From the NCBI RefSeq assembly GCF_004103755.1, contig NZ_CP035283.1, forward strand, positions 2,232,001 through 2,296,000: a stretch of 64,000 nt of DNA, given 5' to 3'. Both the position numbers and the translations under genes were made by a program. Below are positions 1-9,013 of this stretch, piece by piece. Below the pieces are notes generated by a model. The model had not been told where the DNA came from. It saw only the letters and a program-made list of their open reading frames with translations, and searched no databases. Each line of letters starts with the position of its first letter. Within the stretch, counting starts at the first letter, position 1. The DNA is from Caproiciproducens sp. NJN-50 (GTDB lineage Bacteria; Bacillota; Clostridia; Oscillospirales; Acutalibacteraceae).

Positions 1-1435
1 TGACAGGATAAATCCACGCGGGATTCCCGGCGCCGTCTTTCACGGCTGTTCCCGCGCCGACGGTTGCGACGGACGAATTATAGGACAGCGCGTACGGGGC
101 GGTCGAAGAGGAGGTCCGCGCAAGCACGCAGTACCGGTCCCCCGTTAAAATGGAAACCGTCGAAGTGTCAAGCGCGACCGATCCGTCGGAACTGCTGTTG
201 GAATCATCCGAATACCCGGTCGAAACGACACAGGAATCGGATTTGTAATCCCCCAAACGATCTCCGTGCGCATCCACCAGATATGCGATCAGCGTTGCCT
301 TGTACATTCCCTTGGCGGAAGACAGGGCGGTCACCTTGCACGAAAGCCCGCCGGAATCCGTCGACTTGGAGAAAGCGGAGGTATCCCCATACAGCTCCCA
401 GACCAGCTTCGTGCCGGTTGCGAAATCCGAGAAATCCGGCTCAACATGCGCTTTGACCGTCGCGGATTCGCCGCTGTCCAGCGACAGCGACTGGTTGCTG
501 AGCGTGATTCCGTCCGTCAGCGCGTTGGTCAGCACAAATCTGTCCTCCGCCCCGCTGTCTTCCTTTGCTTCCAAACCGAAATCATAGAGGCGCACGCTGT
601 CTTCATCGACGGAATCACTGTCCGCATAAAACGCCGTGTCCCCCTTGCTGACATGATTGCGGAAAATCAAAAGCGGTTTCCCTTCGATTGAACCGTAAAC
701 GGTCAGTTTTCCCGAAGGAAAATACAAAGTGCCCGGCCCCGTTAAGGTGTCCAGCTCCAAGGAAGAGCTGGTGGCGAATTCCGCGCCGTCCGTGATGTAT
801 AGTTCCTCCGCTTCAATTTTTTCATCCGCGGTCGCGACAGTATCGTCCTTTACGACGATTTTTTTCAGATTGCTCAGCGTCGGCAGAGTGTCCGTGTATT
901 TGCTGATATTCAGGGTCCCCGTGTCGTCGCCGTCGATCCCCTTGGTTTTCAGCGTGCATTTGTTCAGCTCGATGCTCTCCTCCGCTTTGATGGTCCCGGT
1001 AACGCTCGCGTTGACTCCGGAAGAAACGGTGATCTCCTTGGATTCCAGGCTGCCGCCGATCTTCACGGTACTGCTCAGCGTAACCTCCTCGTCGCAAAAA
1101 ACATCATGCCGGATGTTTCCTCCGCTGATTTTCAGATCGCCGCCGGCATCGACGGATTTCATGTCTCCCCCTTTAATTTCGGCGGCTCCGCTGCAGGAAA
1201 CATCGTCCACCGTTCCGTTCTTCACCGTCAGGCTTCCGTTATAGGTCACGTCTTTCCCGGTCACATCTTCAAAGTTATCCTCGTCCCAGGTCTTGCCCCA
1301 AGCGGATGCGGAGCCAAGGTAGGTTTTCGCGCCGTGCATATCAACGACGGCCGCAGAAGATGTTGCCGCGAGAGTGTGCGGTGTGGATAAAAGCAGAAGA
1401 AATAACGGCAAAAAAACAGCGGTCCATTTTCTCAT
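1..1435 (-). CDS. Secreted beta-rich surface protein, C-terminus off the window
   Basis: The frame runs open from an ATG at 1435 to the left edge, so about 478 residues are visible and the end is missing. It opens with MRKW, a hydrophobic core rich in Leu and Phe, and a likely signal-peptidase site at LAA, so it should be exported. The body has repeated short Gly/Lys/Asp motifs such as GGDLKISGG and KIGGSLESKEIT, like right-handed beta-helix or polymer-forming surface proteins. The later part, with DSGEATVK-like phrases, could be Ig-like. An ATG six bases upstream (1441) is too close to the GGGGGG ribosome site, so 1435 is preferred. No enzymatic motif is seen. Confidence 0.75.
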   Translation of the reverse strand, partial: MRKWTAVFLPLFLLLLSTPHTLAATSSAAVVDMHGAKTYLGSASAWGKTWDEDNFEDVTGKDVTYNGSLTVKNGTVDDVSCSGAAEIKGGDMKSVDAGGDLKISGGNIRHDVFCDEEVTLSSTVKIGGSLESKEITVSSGVNASVTGTIKAEESIELNKCTLKTKGIDGDDTGTLNISKYTDTLPTLSNLKKIVVKDDTVATADEKIEAEELYITDGAEFATSSSLELDTLTGPGTLYFPSGKLTVYGSIEGKPLLIFRNHVSKGDTAFYADSDSVDEDSVRLYDFGLEAKEDSGAEDRFVLTNALTDGITLSNQSLSLDSGESATVKAHVEPDFSDFATGTKLVWELYGDTSAFSKSTDSGGLSCKVTALSSAKGMYKATLIAYLVDAHGDRLGDYKSDSCVVSTGYSDDSNSSSDGSVALDTSTVSILTGDRYCVLARTSSSTAPYALSYNSSVATVGAGTAVKDGAGNPAWIYPV

Positions 1436-1515
1436 TCTCATCCCCCCTGATTTCGGGATGAATCCGCTTCCTGAGTCTGTGGGAGAGGATTCTTCATTTC
1501 CCGTTTATAATATAA

Positions 1516-1544
1516 ATTATACCTTTAGAAGGAATATATTTCAA
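1516..1544 (-). promoter_or_regulatory. Promoter of the left-edge secreted protein
   Basis: Read on the minus strand, TTGAAA (1544-1539) is followed after 17 bases by TATAAT (1521-1516), about 80 bases before the ATG at 1435. This is a good sigma-A type match. Confidence 0.6.
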
Positions 1545-1628
1545 GGAAGATAAGAGAAAAGAAAGAATATTTTGGTGAAATTTAAGGATATCTCTACCTA
1601 TAAAAGTAAAAATTTTGAAAGCAAATAC

Positions 1629-2282
1629 CTACTTTCTGCTTTGGCGCGTCATCGGCCGTTTGAAACAGCGAAGGTAATTTTCCTCTGCCGCTTCCCAGTT
1701 AATCAGATGCAGAAACGCATCCAGATACTCATCGCGCCTGTTTTGGTATTGCAGGTAATAGGCGTGCTCCCACACGTCCACAAGAAGAACCGGACAGAAG
1801 CCGCGCGGCAGCGGAGTATCCTGATTCATGGTGCTCAATATTTTCAGCCTGCCGCGGCAGTCTGCCACCAGCCATGCGTAGCCGGAGCCAAATTGGCCGA
1901 GAGCGCAATTTTTAAATCGTTCGTCAAATTTCTCCATAGAGCCGTACGACGCGGCAATCGCGTCCTTCAGCTTTCCTCCCGGCTGCTTTCCGCCGGGATG
2001 CTCCATCAAATTGAAATAGAGATCGTGATTGTAGACGCCGCCCGCATTGTTCCATACCGCCGTCTGCACTTGGAACGGAAGCCGGTAATTCTCCCGGATC
2101 AGCCGTTCCAGCGTCCAGCTCTGATAGGCCGGCAGTTTTTCGAGCGCCTGATTCAAGTGGTCCACATACGCTTTAAAATGCTTGTCATGGTGAAATTTCA
2201 ATGTTTCGGAGTCGAGATACGGCTCCAGGGCATTGTATGGATAAGGAAGCGGAGGAAGCTCAAACGGATAATGATCGTTCAT
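1629..2282 (-). CDS. sodA: Superoxide dismutase, Fe/Mn family
   Basis: This 217-residue protein converts superoxide to hydrogen peroxide and oxygen in the cytoplasm; it has no signal peptide. The family metal ligands are visible: His31 in FHHDKHF, His86 in VYNHDLYF, and Asp169 and His173 in VDVWEHAYY. The second-sphere Tyr is also present (KAYVDHL). Length is normal for the family. The ATG at 2282 follows AGAAAGGG. Sequence alone does not decide Fe or Mn use. It stands alone, divergent from the CAP protein. Confidence 0.95.
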   Translation of the reverse strand: MNDHYPFELPPLPYPYNALEPYLDSETLKFHHDKHFKAYVDHLNQALEKLPAYQSWTLERLIRENYRLPFQVQTAVWNNAGGVYNHDLYFNLMEHPGGKQPGGKLKDAIAASYGSMEKFDERFKNCALGQFGSGYAWLVADCRGRLKILSTMNQDTPLPRGFCPVLLVDVWEHAYYLQYQNRRDEYLDAFLHLINWEAAEENYLRCFKRPMTRQSRK

Positions 2283-2427
2283 GACAATCGCCCTTTCTTA
2301 CAGTTCTTTTCAATTTATATTCCGTTCTCCAAGGGGATAGTCGGCCAAAAAGGCGTTTCTTTGAAAAGTTGGAAGAAATTGAGGGATTGCCTTTTTTCCA
2401 TTCGAGTGCTACGATAGGGACATGAAA

Positions 2428-2442
2428 GTTACAAATTGTAAC
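2428..2442. promoter_or_regulatory. 15-bp palindrome upstream of the CAP gene
   Basis: GTTACAAATTGTAAC is a perfect palindrome with a single central base, lying 60-75 bases before the CAP start in the AT-rich promoter region. It may be an operator. No nearby regulator can be assigned to it. Confidence 0.35.
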
Positions 2443-2502
2443 AGTTTACGTAATACTGATTGCATATTTGTAATTAATAAACTGTTTTAAAAGGAGTAGT
2501 TT

Positions 2503-3522
2503 ATGAAAGGTAAATTGTTAGCGCTGCTTTTAAGCCTGATCGTCAGCGGAACAGCCGGAGTCTACGCCAAAAGCGCCGCCGCGCCGCAAAATACATCGGA
2601 AACATCCGCAAGTTCTTCATCCGTAGAAGCAGTCTCTCCGGTGTCGGCTCAAAACTCGGATGTCGTCAAAGCGGCTTCTCAGGCTGCTGCGAAACAAACG
2701 TGCAGCACGGCCCCCGTTAAGGTTTCCCCGTCCGCCAACTCCTCTTCGTGCAGCCAGTTTTCCAAGAACAGCGCGGCAGCCAGCTCCAATTCAGCAGCCG
2801 CAACAGCCTCCCAGAAGAGCAATGGTTCCACTTCCTCCGGGAGCTGCAGCCAGAATACTTACTGCGCATCCAATTCCGCCTGCGAATCCACAAAAGGCAA
2901 CTGCACCCAGAACTCCTGCGTACCCGGTACCTATCAGTACTATTGCACTTCGAATTCCAACTGCAGCAATTCCGTCAACAGCTACCTGAACGACATGATC
3001 AGCCGCCTGACCGGCAAAACCTGCCCTTCATCCGGCAGCGCATCCTCTTCTCCGGCCTCCACATCCTCTAAGCCCTCGTCAAAGCCCTCCGGCAGTTCCA
3101 GTTCTTCCGCATCCTCAGGGAGCGCCGCGACAGGGACTTACGCGGATTTCCAGAATCAGGTCGTTCAACTTGTAAATCAGGAGCGCACCAGCCGTGGTCT
3201 GAGTGCCCTTTCCGTAGACACGGCGCTGACCAAAACCGCCACGCTGAAATCTCAGGACATGGCAAAGCTCGGCTATTTTGACCACACCTCTCCAACCTAC
3301 GGCTCCCCGTTCGATATGATGAAACAATTCGGTATCAGCTACCGGACCGCTGGTGAAAATATTGCAATGGGACAGACTTCTCCGCAACAAGTTATGACCG
3401 GCTGGATGAATTCCGAAGGCCACAGAGCCAATATTCTGAACTCCTCGTACACCAAGATTGGTGTCGGCATTGCTCAGAACTCTAACGGTCAGTATTATTG
3501 GACTCAGCAGTTTATCGGCTGA
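2503..3522 (+). CDS. Secreted CAP (SCP/PR1) domain protein
   Basis: This 339-residue exported protein has three parts. Residues 1-22 are a signal peptide (MKGKLLALLLSLIVSG, cleavage near VYA-KS). Residues 23-210 are a low-complexity Ser/Ala/Thr-rich linker with about a dozen Cys, probably wall-spanning. The rest is a CAP domain of the YkwD type. CAP signatures are VNQERTSRGLSAL, FDHTSPTYGSPF, TAGENIAMG, GWMNSEGHRANILN and IGVGIAQNSNG. Clostridial relatives are common; their exact activity is unsettled. The ATG follows AAAAGGAG. Just downstream is a decayed IS200 end. Confidence 0.85.
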   Translation: MKGKLLALLLSLIVSGTAGVYAKSAAAPQNTSETSASSSSVEAVSPVSAQNSDVVKAASQAAAKQTCSTAPVKVSPSANSSSCSQFSKNSAAASSNSAAATASQKSNGSTSSGSCSQNTYCASNSACESTKGNCTQNSCVPGTYQYYCTSNSNCSNSVNSYLNDMISRLTGKTCPSSGSASSSPASTSSKPSSKPSGSSSSSASSGSAATGTYADFQNQVVQLVNQERTSRGLSALSVDTALTKTATLKSQDMAKLGYFDHTSPTYGSPFDMMKQFGISYRTAGENIAMGQTSPQQVMTGWMNSEGHRANILNSSYTKIGVGIAQNSNGQYYWTQQFIG

Positions 3523-3536
3523 CAATGGGCGCGCGC

Positions 3537-3685
3537 AATCAAAACCACGCGTCGAACTGTACAAACCCTAAAAGGCATAGTACTGAAATAATTTTACCAG
3601 CCGCGTTCCAGGCCGCCGTCAAGGCGGCCTTCTTTTATGTCTTCGATTCCTTGCCCGCCCGTAAACGGGTCACGGAAAACTCCAC
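3537..3685 (-). mobile_element. Remnant of an IS200/IS605-type element (transposase 3' end)
   Basis: This stretch matches the right end of the IS200 element at 63,386-63,560. Shared parts are AATCAAAACCACGCGT, GGCATAGTACTGAAATA, the GGCCGCC...GGCGGCC hairpin followed by TTCTTTTAT, and the last transposase codons (Asp-Pro-Phe-Thr-Gly). An extra base after the Gly codon destroys the frame, and nothing further upstream of the transposase is recognisable. It is therefore an old, internally deleted copy. The hairpin may still terminate the CAP transcript. Confidence 0.75.
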
Positions 3686-3885
3686 GGGCCGTTCGTATGC
3701 CCGGCGGTGAACGAGGGCGCCGCGCCCGACCCGCTCATGGTCGCTTTAAACGTGTACGCTCCCCGGGCTGGAGGGAAATAAGAAATTATTTGATATTCCG
3801 GCAGAAGAATATGAAAAAGCGTACATATGTGATATAATGTGTACTAATATATATAATACAGATAACACAGAAAAAGGAGCGATCC

Positions 3886-4050
3886 ATGCAGCCGGTTATC
3901 GAAGCCAAGGCCTGAAAAGAGATTGCGGAACGGGCGATACGACGGTTCAGGCGCTCGAATCCCGCTCCATCCGGATTTTCAGCCGCGAAAAAACCGCCGT
4001 CATGTTACCAGCGGGTCGGGGAAATCGACCCTGAGCCCCGCGCATGACGT
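3886..4050 (+). pseudogene. Decayed 5' end of an ABC transporter ATPase (MacB/LolD-like)
   Basis: A good ribosome site (AAAAAGGAG) precedes an ATG at 3886. Reading with frame jumps gives MQPVIEAK, then a segment resembling YGTGDTTVQAL, then KTAVML, then SGSGKSTL (Walker A) in another frame. This is the start of a MacB/LolD-type ATPase (typically IEAKNLSKVYGTGDTKVHAL...SGSGKSTL). An early stop at codon 9 and at least two frameshifts disable it. The rest of the ATPase and any permease are gone. Confidence 0.6.
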
Positions 4051-4171
4051 TCGGCCGCCGGCTGCCGCACGATTCAGGACGGGAGAAAACGCCGCACTTT
4101 TCATCAGAAAGAAAATTCATGAATCAAACCGATGCCTGTTAAAATGATTTTAAGGGAGGGCAAGAGAAAAA

Positions 4172-5131
4172 ATGAAAAAGGAAACCATATTCACCTTGTC
4201 TGCGATTCTGAGCGTCGCATTACTTGTCCTGATCGTATTCAGCGTCCTTTTTGCCGGCGCAGCCGACACATATGCGGATCGAGGCAGCTCCGCTCCCACG
4301 GGAAATATGAAAATCATTTCCTTTTCCCCGAGCTCTTCTTCGTCGCCGGCACCCAAAATATGGGCCATTTCCACGCTGGAGAAGGAAACTGTTGCCAACG
4401 CGATGCTGAACAGCGTCGACTATTATCAAAGCGCCGAGGGAGAATTCACGACTACTTCCCTGCATGACCACCAGGAGACGACGGTCACTTACAAAACGGA
4501 TCTCACGGGCGGAAGCTCCTATCAACATATTTCGGATTCCGAGACGGATGCCGAACAATTTGTGAAGGACGGAGCCCTTACGAAATATGACAACAGGACG
4601 AAATCGTATTCTCAAAGCTATGTCCCGCAGCCGTACGAACCGGCGAACAAAACCGACCAGAATTTGGAGGCAAGAATCACCGTTGGTTCGGACGGCATCA
4701 AGAATTACTATTACCGCAACGACGCCACCCATACCGGAATCGCGACGATGAGCCTTTTTCCGCAGGAAATGACCTTCGGTCTGCTGTCCGATACCGATCT
4801 ATGGGAGATCACCAGAGAGACGGGGTATCTCGGAAGATCATGCGCCGTTCTTTCGGGAAAAACAGCTCCCTCTTACGGGAGCAAACTGAATATGGAACGT
4901 TTTACCCTATATGTGGATGAAGCGACCGGGATCCTGCTGAAATTCGAGGGGTTTTCCAAAAAAGGCCTGCTCACCCAGTCCATCGCGACGAAAAACATCT
5001 CGATCGATACCGACGGTCTTGCCGACCGGATCGATCGGTTTGTCAGCTCTCAGGTCTCCCGGGATAAATATGGAAGCTATACTGAAATCAGGAGGACCGG
5101 GTCGCCAAAGCTGACAATCCAGGGAAGCTGA
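4172..5131 (+). CDS. Membrane-anchored LolA/RseB-like hypothetical protein
   Basis: This 319-residue protein has one N-terminal membrane helix (LSAILSVALLVLIVFSVLFA, residues 9-28), a Ser/Pro-rich linker to about 65, and an extracytoplasmic domain. The domain (TTVTYKTDLTGGSSYQHI, NYYYRNDATHTG, RFTLYVDEATGILLKFEGF) resembles the LolA/RseB-like fold used by sigma-factor regulators and lipoprotein carriers. No sigma factor gene is adjacent. The ATG at 4172 follows AGGGAGGG. The family match is inferred from pattern only. Confidence 0.6.
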   Translation: MKKETIFTLSAILSVALLVLIVFSVLFAGAADTYADRGSSAPTGNMKIISFSPSSSSSPAPKIWAISTLEKETVANAMLNSVDYYQSAEGEFTTTSLHDHQETTVTYKTDLTGGSSYQHISDSETDAEQFVKDGALTKYDNRTKSYSQSYVPQPYEPANKTDQNLEARITVGSDGIKNYYYRNDATHTGIATMSLFPQEMTFGLLSDTDLWEITRETGYLGRSCAVLSGKTAPSYGSKLNMERFTLYVDEATGILLKFEGFSKKGLLTQSIATKNISIDTDGLADRIDRFVSSQVSRDKYGSYTEIRRTGSPKLTIQGS

Positions 5132-5305
5132 CCGCCAGCTCAATAAGGATTCCAATGAGCGGCAGCGGGCCTGGGCGCTTTGCCCTGCGAAAAGCGAAAA
5201 CGGGAGTGTCTGTATGATAGCATTTTAGCTCCACGTATGGTAAAATGTCTAAGGAACCGTCTTGCAAACAGAAATTTGAATTGTAATTCTTGAGGGAACG
5301 GAACG

Positions 5306-5575
5306 ATGAGCGATTTAAGACAGATTCCGGGTGTTGGTGAGAACATAGAACAAGATTTAATAAACATAGGATATGACAGTATTGCCTCGCTGATCGGTCA
5401 AGACCCAGAAGATATATATCTAAAAGACTGCCTTTATAAAGGCTTTCGGGAAGACAAATGCCAACTGTACGTTTTCAGGCTGGCTGTTTATTATGCGGAA
5501 AATGAGACACATGCTCCAGAAAAATTAAAATGGTGGTATTGGAAAGACAAAGAATATAAACCCAAAGGCAAATGA
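5306..5575 (+). CDS. Helix-hairpin-helix protein of the Cdd1 (pathogenicity locus) family
   Basis: This is an 89-residue cytoplasmic protein. The N-terminal half contains the HhH pattern LRQIPGVGENIEQDLINIGYDSIASLIG, typical of non-specific DNA contact. The C-terminal half (DKCQLYVFRLAVYYAEN, LKWWYWKDKEY) matches the short Cdd1 family, whose role is not established. GAGGGAACGG precedes the ATG. Its 3' end overlaps the start of a decayed reading frame. Confidence 0.75.
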   Translation: MSDLRQIPGVGENIEQDLINIGYDSIASLIGQDPEDIYLKDCLYKGFREDKCQLYVFRLAVYYAENETHAPEKLKWWYWKDKEYKPKGK

Positions 5576-5729
5576 GTAATTGGTGTCACAGGATTCAAAC
5601 TGATGTAAAAGCTATTGCTCGGTTAACCGAAAACAATGAAAAAAGAATTGGATTTTGTGATGCTACAATCATAGTTGCGGCATATGCGGAAAATTTGTGC
5701 GTCGATAAAAATCATATAAAATCCGTCGT
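5572..5729 (+). pseudogene. Fragment resembling a PIN-domain toxin C-terminus
   Basis: A frame that overlaps the Cdd1 stop reads AIARLTENNEKRIGFCDATI and then IVAAYAE, which resembles the conserved Asp-bearing helix of PIN (VapC-like) ribonucleases (typically GFWDALIIAAA). It runs directly into the MFS remnant in another frame, and no antitoxin is seen. The identity is tentative. Confidence 0.3.
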
Positions 5730-6143
5730 CGGGCGGCGATCCATCTGGGACTTCTCGGCATGGGGATGTCCTCGCTGCTTTGCGGCCCGTTGCCCGCGGA
5801 AATGGTTTGGTTCTGGGTGTTTGCAGCGTTGTGTGCGCTGCTTGGAGCCCGCTGCAACCTGTAGAACATCCCCTATATCGCCTATATGCAGGAAACTATA
5901 GCCCCGGACCGGATGGGGCGCGCTTTTTCTCTGATCGGCAGCCTCAGTTCGGCGACTATGCCTTTGGGATTGCTCATAGCAGGCCCAATTGCTGAAAACC
6001 GGGGTGTGCCGCTGTGGTTTTTTGTTTCAGGGATCGCAATGCTGCTGCTTTCCCTTGTCAGCGCTATGCTCGTCCTTCCGAATGACAGTTTGATTTCTAT
6101 CCATCGGAGAGACAAAAGGGATCCGTGGGGGTTGAGAAAATGA
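5730..6143 (+). pseudogene. 3' remnant of an MFS efflux transporter (Mef-like)
   Basis: The frame from 5730 reads two hydrophobic stretches (HLGLLGMGMSSLLCGPLP, MVWFWVFAALCALLGARC). It meets a TAG at about 5862 and continues in the same frame as NIPYIAYMQETIAPDRMGRA and then PLGLLIAGPIAENRG to the stop at 6143. This is the C-terminal half of a macrolide-efflux-type MFS protein, with a nonsense codon where Tyr is usual. The N-terminal half is missing. The following gene starts inside its last codons. Confidence 0.75.
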
Positions 6144-6466
6144 TTATTGATAATAATCCAAAAGAACTCGAAGCAATGGAAGCATTTCACCGTGGGGATA
6201 GAAAAGAAGGATTACGATTACAGGAAGAATTTGCTTCCGCGTTTCGGGAGGAATTTAAAAGCAAAGACCATTGCCCGTGCAAAAAAGCCTGCCGCTATCA
6301 TGGAAACTGCAAAGAATGCGTGGCTATTCACAGGGCGCACCAGGAACATGTTCCAAATTGCATGAGGCCGATGATAAACAGGAAAATCAAGCTATTATCA
6401 GAACTTACCGAGCACACCGTTTCCTATGAAATTGAGCCGCCTAAAAAAATATTGAGAAAAGGGTAG
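6140..6466 (+). CDS. Small Cys-cluster protein, possible metal binder
   Basis: This 108-residue protein has a central cluster CPCKKACRYHGNCKECVAIH followed by HQEHVPNC, giving seven Cys and several His. The spacing suggests a zinc or iron-sulfur knuckle, and similar short proteins of unknown role occur in clostridia. The start at 6140 is preferred over 6125 because GGGGGTTGAG lies at good spacing. It overlaps the MFS remnant by four bases. No partner is obvious. Confidence 0.65.
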   Translation: MIIDNNPKELEAMEAFHRGDRKEGLRLQEEFASAFREEFKSKDHCPCKKACRYHGNCKECVAIHRAHQEHVPNCMRPMINRKIKLLSELTEHTVSYEIEPPKKILRKG

Positions 6467-6609
6467 ATCTTTGTTCACCGGGAGATGATGAGCATAATCG
6501 GCAGTCAGTGAGATTCGTATTGATACGATTTCAATTTAGAGGCGGTCTGATCTCAAGCGGACCGAAGTTTACTAGAATTGTTTTGAAAGGATAGTAAAAA
6601 AACAAGTGA

Positions 6610-7996
6610 TCAGTTGCCGATCGGGATGCTGACAGTAACCATGGTGCCTTTCCCAGGTTCGCTTGTGACGTCGATCTTCCCCTTGTGGGCATCGACAATC
6701 GCCTTTGTGATCGAAAGTCCCAGCCCGGAGCCTCCCGTCCGCCGGTTGCGGGATTTATCCGCCCGATAAAACCGTTCAAAGATATTGGGCAGGTCTTCAG
6801 GCGGAATGCCGGCGCCGTTGTCGCCGACCGACAGAGTCACGGTACTTTCAGCGCTTTTCACGCCGATATCGACACGCCCCTCCTCCGGGGTGTATTTCAG
6901 CGCGTTGGAAAGGAGATTGGTAATGACCTGGCTGATTTTATCCCGGTCCGCCCGGATGACCGCCGCATCACCGGTCAGGTTCAGCTTTACTTCCTTTTTG
7001 TAAAAATCAGGTTCAAAGTTATGGGCGATACGCCGGGCCAGCTCTGTCACGTCGAACTCCGTGAGATTCAGGACGGCATTCTCGGCCTCCGCCCGTTCCA
7101 GATTTTCAATATCGCCCACGAGCCTGTTCAGGCGCAGGATCTCCTCATGACAGCTTTCCAGCCTCTCGCCGCTCGGTTCCCATACCCCGTCGATCATCGC
7201 TTCGAGGGAACTTTGCAGGTTCGCGAGCGGCGTCCGCAATTCATGGGACACATCCGCCGCCATGGTTTTTCTGAGCTTCTGCTGTTTTTCGAGGGACTCC
7301 GCCAGATCGTTGACGGTGGCGGTCAGCTGATTGATCTCACTCGTCGTGGATTTCTCCTTGATCCTCTGCCTGAAATTCCCCTTCGAAATCTCCGACGCGG
7401 CCCGCACCGCTTTGGAAATCGGGCCGCTGATCCTTCCGGACATGACCGCCCCCAGCAGCAGAGCCACGGCAAGCGAAACAATTCCCACAATCACGAGAAT
7501 CGCATTGACCCCATTCAAAAAAGTGACGTCGTTGCTCGTATAGTAATACGGGCCGTAATAACCGATGTCCGCTTCCCCGATTTTCTTGAAATTTTCCGTC
7601 AGGTCGTATCGGTTCTGGACATATCCGCCTTTTAAATAAGGATTATGGCTCTGTGTGTATTGCTCCATACGGCGCAGCATCTGCACGCAGAGGCCGTTGT
7701 TGTGGACAAACGGTGCTGCCCGAAAGGTCCTTCACCTTCAGAATGATCCCTTGTTCCAGCGCTTCCATTCCGATGTTCTCAACGGCGCCAACATTCCACT
7801 TTTCGGTTGAGGCGTCGTACTGCCTGTTGACAAGATTCACGATATTCTGGTTGTTCTGCTTTTGCTGCGCAATGACATAATCGTTGAACCGGATCCTAAA
7901 AAAATAATTGATCAGAAGGCTGATGACCCCGACAAGCAGAAGAGCCAGCATCGCATAGGTAAGGGACAATTTGGAGCGCAGGCTTTTGCTTTTCAT
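6610..7996 (-). pseudogene. Sensor histidine kinase (HAMP/HisKA/HATPase), frameshifted
   Basis: The kinase partner of the adjacent response regulator is split into two frames. The first (7996-7643) holds a membrane helix (YAMLALLLVGVISLLINYFF) and half of the extracytoplasmic sensor. The second (from before 7686 to 6610) holds the rest of the sensor, a second helix, a HAMP segment, the phospho-acceptor His (VSHELRTPLANL), and the ATP site GDNGAGIP, FERFYRADKS and GGSGLGLS. The break lies near 7711-7730, between DLSGSTV and HNNGLCVQML. The downstream frame has no ribosome site. A sequencing error or a true mutation would look the same. The first ATG abuts the regulator stop. Confidence 0.8.
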
Positions 7997-8689
7997 CTAA
8001 ATCCCTCCAAATTTGTAACCCAGTCCATGAACCGTAAGAATATACCGAGGATTCTTTGTATCCGTTTCAATTTTCTGCCGGATATTCTTGATATGCGAGT
8101 CGATGATTCGGTCAAATCCCTCGAAATCGCCGCCCATCGCGGAGGCAATCAGCTCTTCCCGCGTAAACACCTTTTTCGGGCGGCGCGCCAGCGTGCTGAG
8201 AATTCTGAATTCGTTCGGCGTGAGGCTCACGGGTCTGCCGTCCTTTTTGACTTCAAAGCCTTCCAGGTCGATAGTCAGTTCGCCGCCGCGAAAGACAAGC
8301 ACGGACGCGGCTCCGCCGCCGGAACGGCGCAGCACGGCCCCGACCCGTGCGACAAGCTGTCTGGGGCTGAACGGCTTGGCGACGTAATCGTCCGCGCCGA
8401 AACGGAATCCTTCCAGAACTTTCTCTTCCTCCGCGCGCGCAGTCAGCATAATGACGGGAACCTTCGACCTTTTCCGTATCGTCCGGCAAATCTCCTCCCC
8501 GCTGATATCCGGAAGCATCCAGTCGAGGACAATCAGGGACGGACTTTCTCTTTCAAATTTCTCCAGGGCTTCCCTGCCGTCGTATGCCGTGAGCACGATA
8601 TAACCGGCCCTTTCAAGGTAAGATTTTACCACATCCACGATTTTAGCCTCATCGTCGACAACGAGGATTCGTTTTTCATTTGCGTTCAC
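7997..8689 (-). CDS. OmpR/PhoB-family response regulator
   Basis: A receiver domain carries the DD pair (VVDDEAK), the phospho-acceptor Asp in VLDWMLPD, the Thr in IMLTARA and the Lys in VAKPF. It is followed by a winged-helix output domain (LTPNEFRILSTL...RYILTVHGLGYKF). The GTG at 8689 has GGGTGG at suitable spacing; a GTG at 8698 adds three residues but lacks a clear ribosome site. It is the first gene of the operon with the kinase downstream. The 5' leader holds a small hairpin at 8712-8735. Confidence 0.9.
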   Translation of the reverse strand: MNANEKRILVVDDEAKIVDVVKSYLERAGYIVLTAYDGREALEKFERESPSLIVLDWMLPDISGEEICRTIRKRSKVPVIMLTARAEEEKVLEGFRFGADDYVAKPFSPRQLVARVGAVLRRSGGGAASVLVFRGGELTIDLEGFEVKKDGRPVSLTPNEFRILSTLARRPKKVFTREELIASAMGGDFEGFDRIIDSHIKNIRQKIETDTKNPRYILTVHGLGYKFGGI

Positions 8690-9013
8690 GAAAACCACCC
8701 GAATCGAAAGACAGAAGCCCCCCTTGCGGAGCTTCTGCTCTTTTTTACTATGATAGCATGAATTCCGTCAGAAGTCGATTTCATCGTGCCCCTGGCCCTC
8801 AATCGACCGCAACGATGCGCCGGCCGGCTTTTTCGCCGGCATTGGGAGCCGATTTTATCAGCATTTCAAACGTCAGCGGTCGGCGGGCGGCGTTCCTGAA
8901 GTCTGACGCGGCCTGCGCCCGCCAGTTGGATTTTTTGCTCTTTTTCCGGGATTATACCGTTTCAGGCTCCGCGAATCTGCAACAGCGGAAACGGAACACC
9001 ATGATCTCCCCTT

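Noticed and set aside
8952..9002. Small Cys-containing ORF after the copper fusion gene, starting MVFRFRCCRF
   Set aside because: It has a fair ribosome site, but the sequence is also an inverted repeat (CCGTTTC...GAAACGG), so it is more likely terminator-like than coding.
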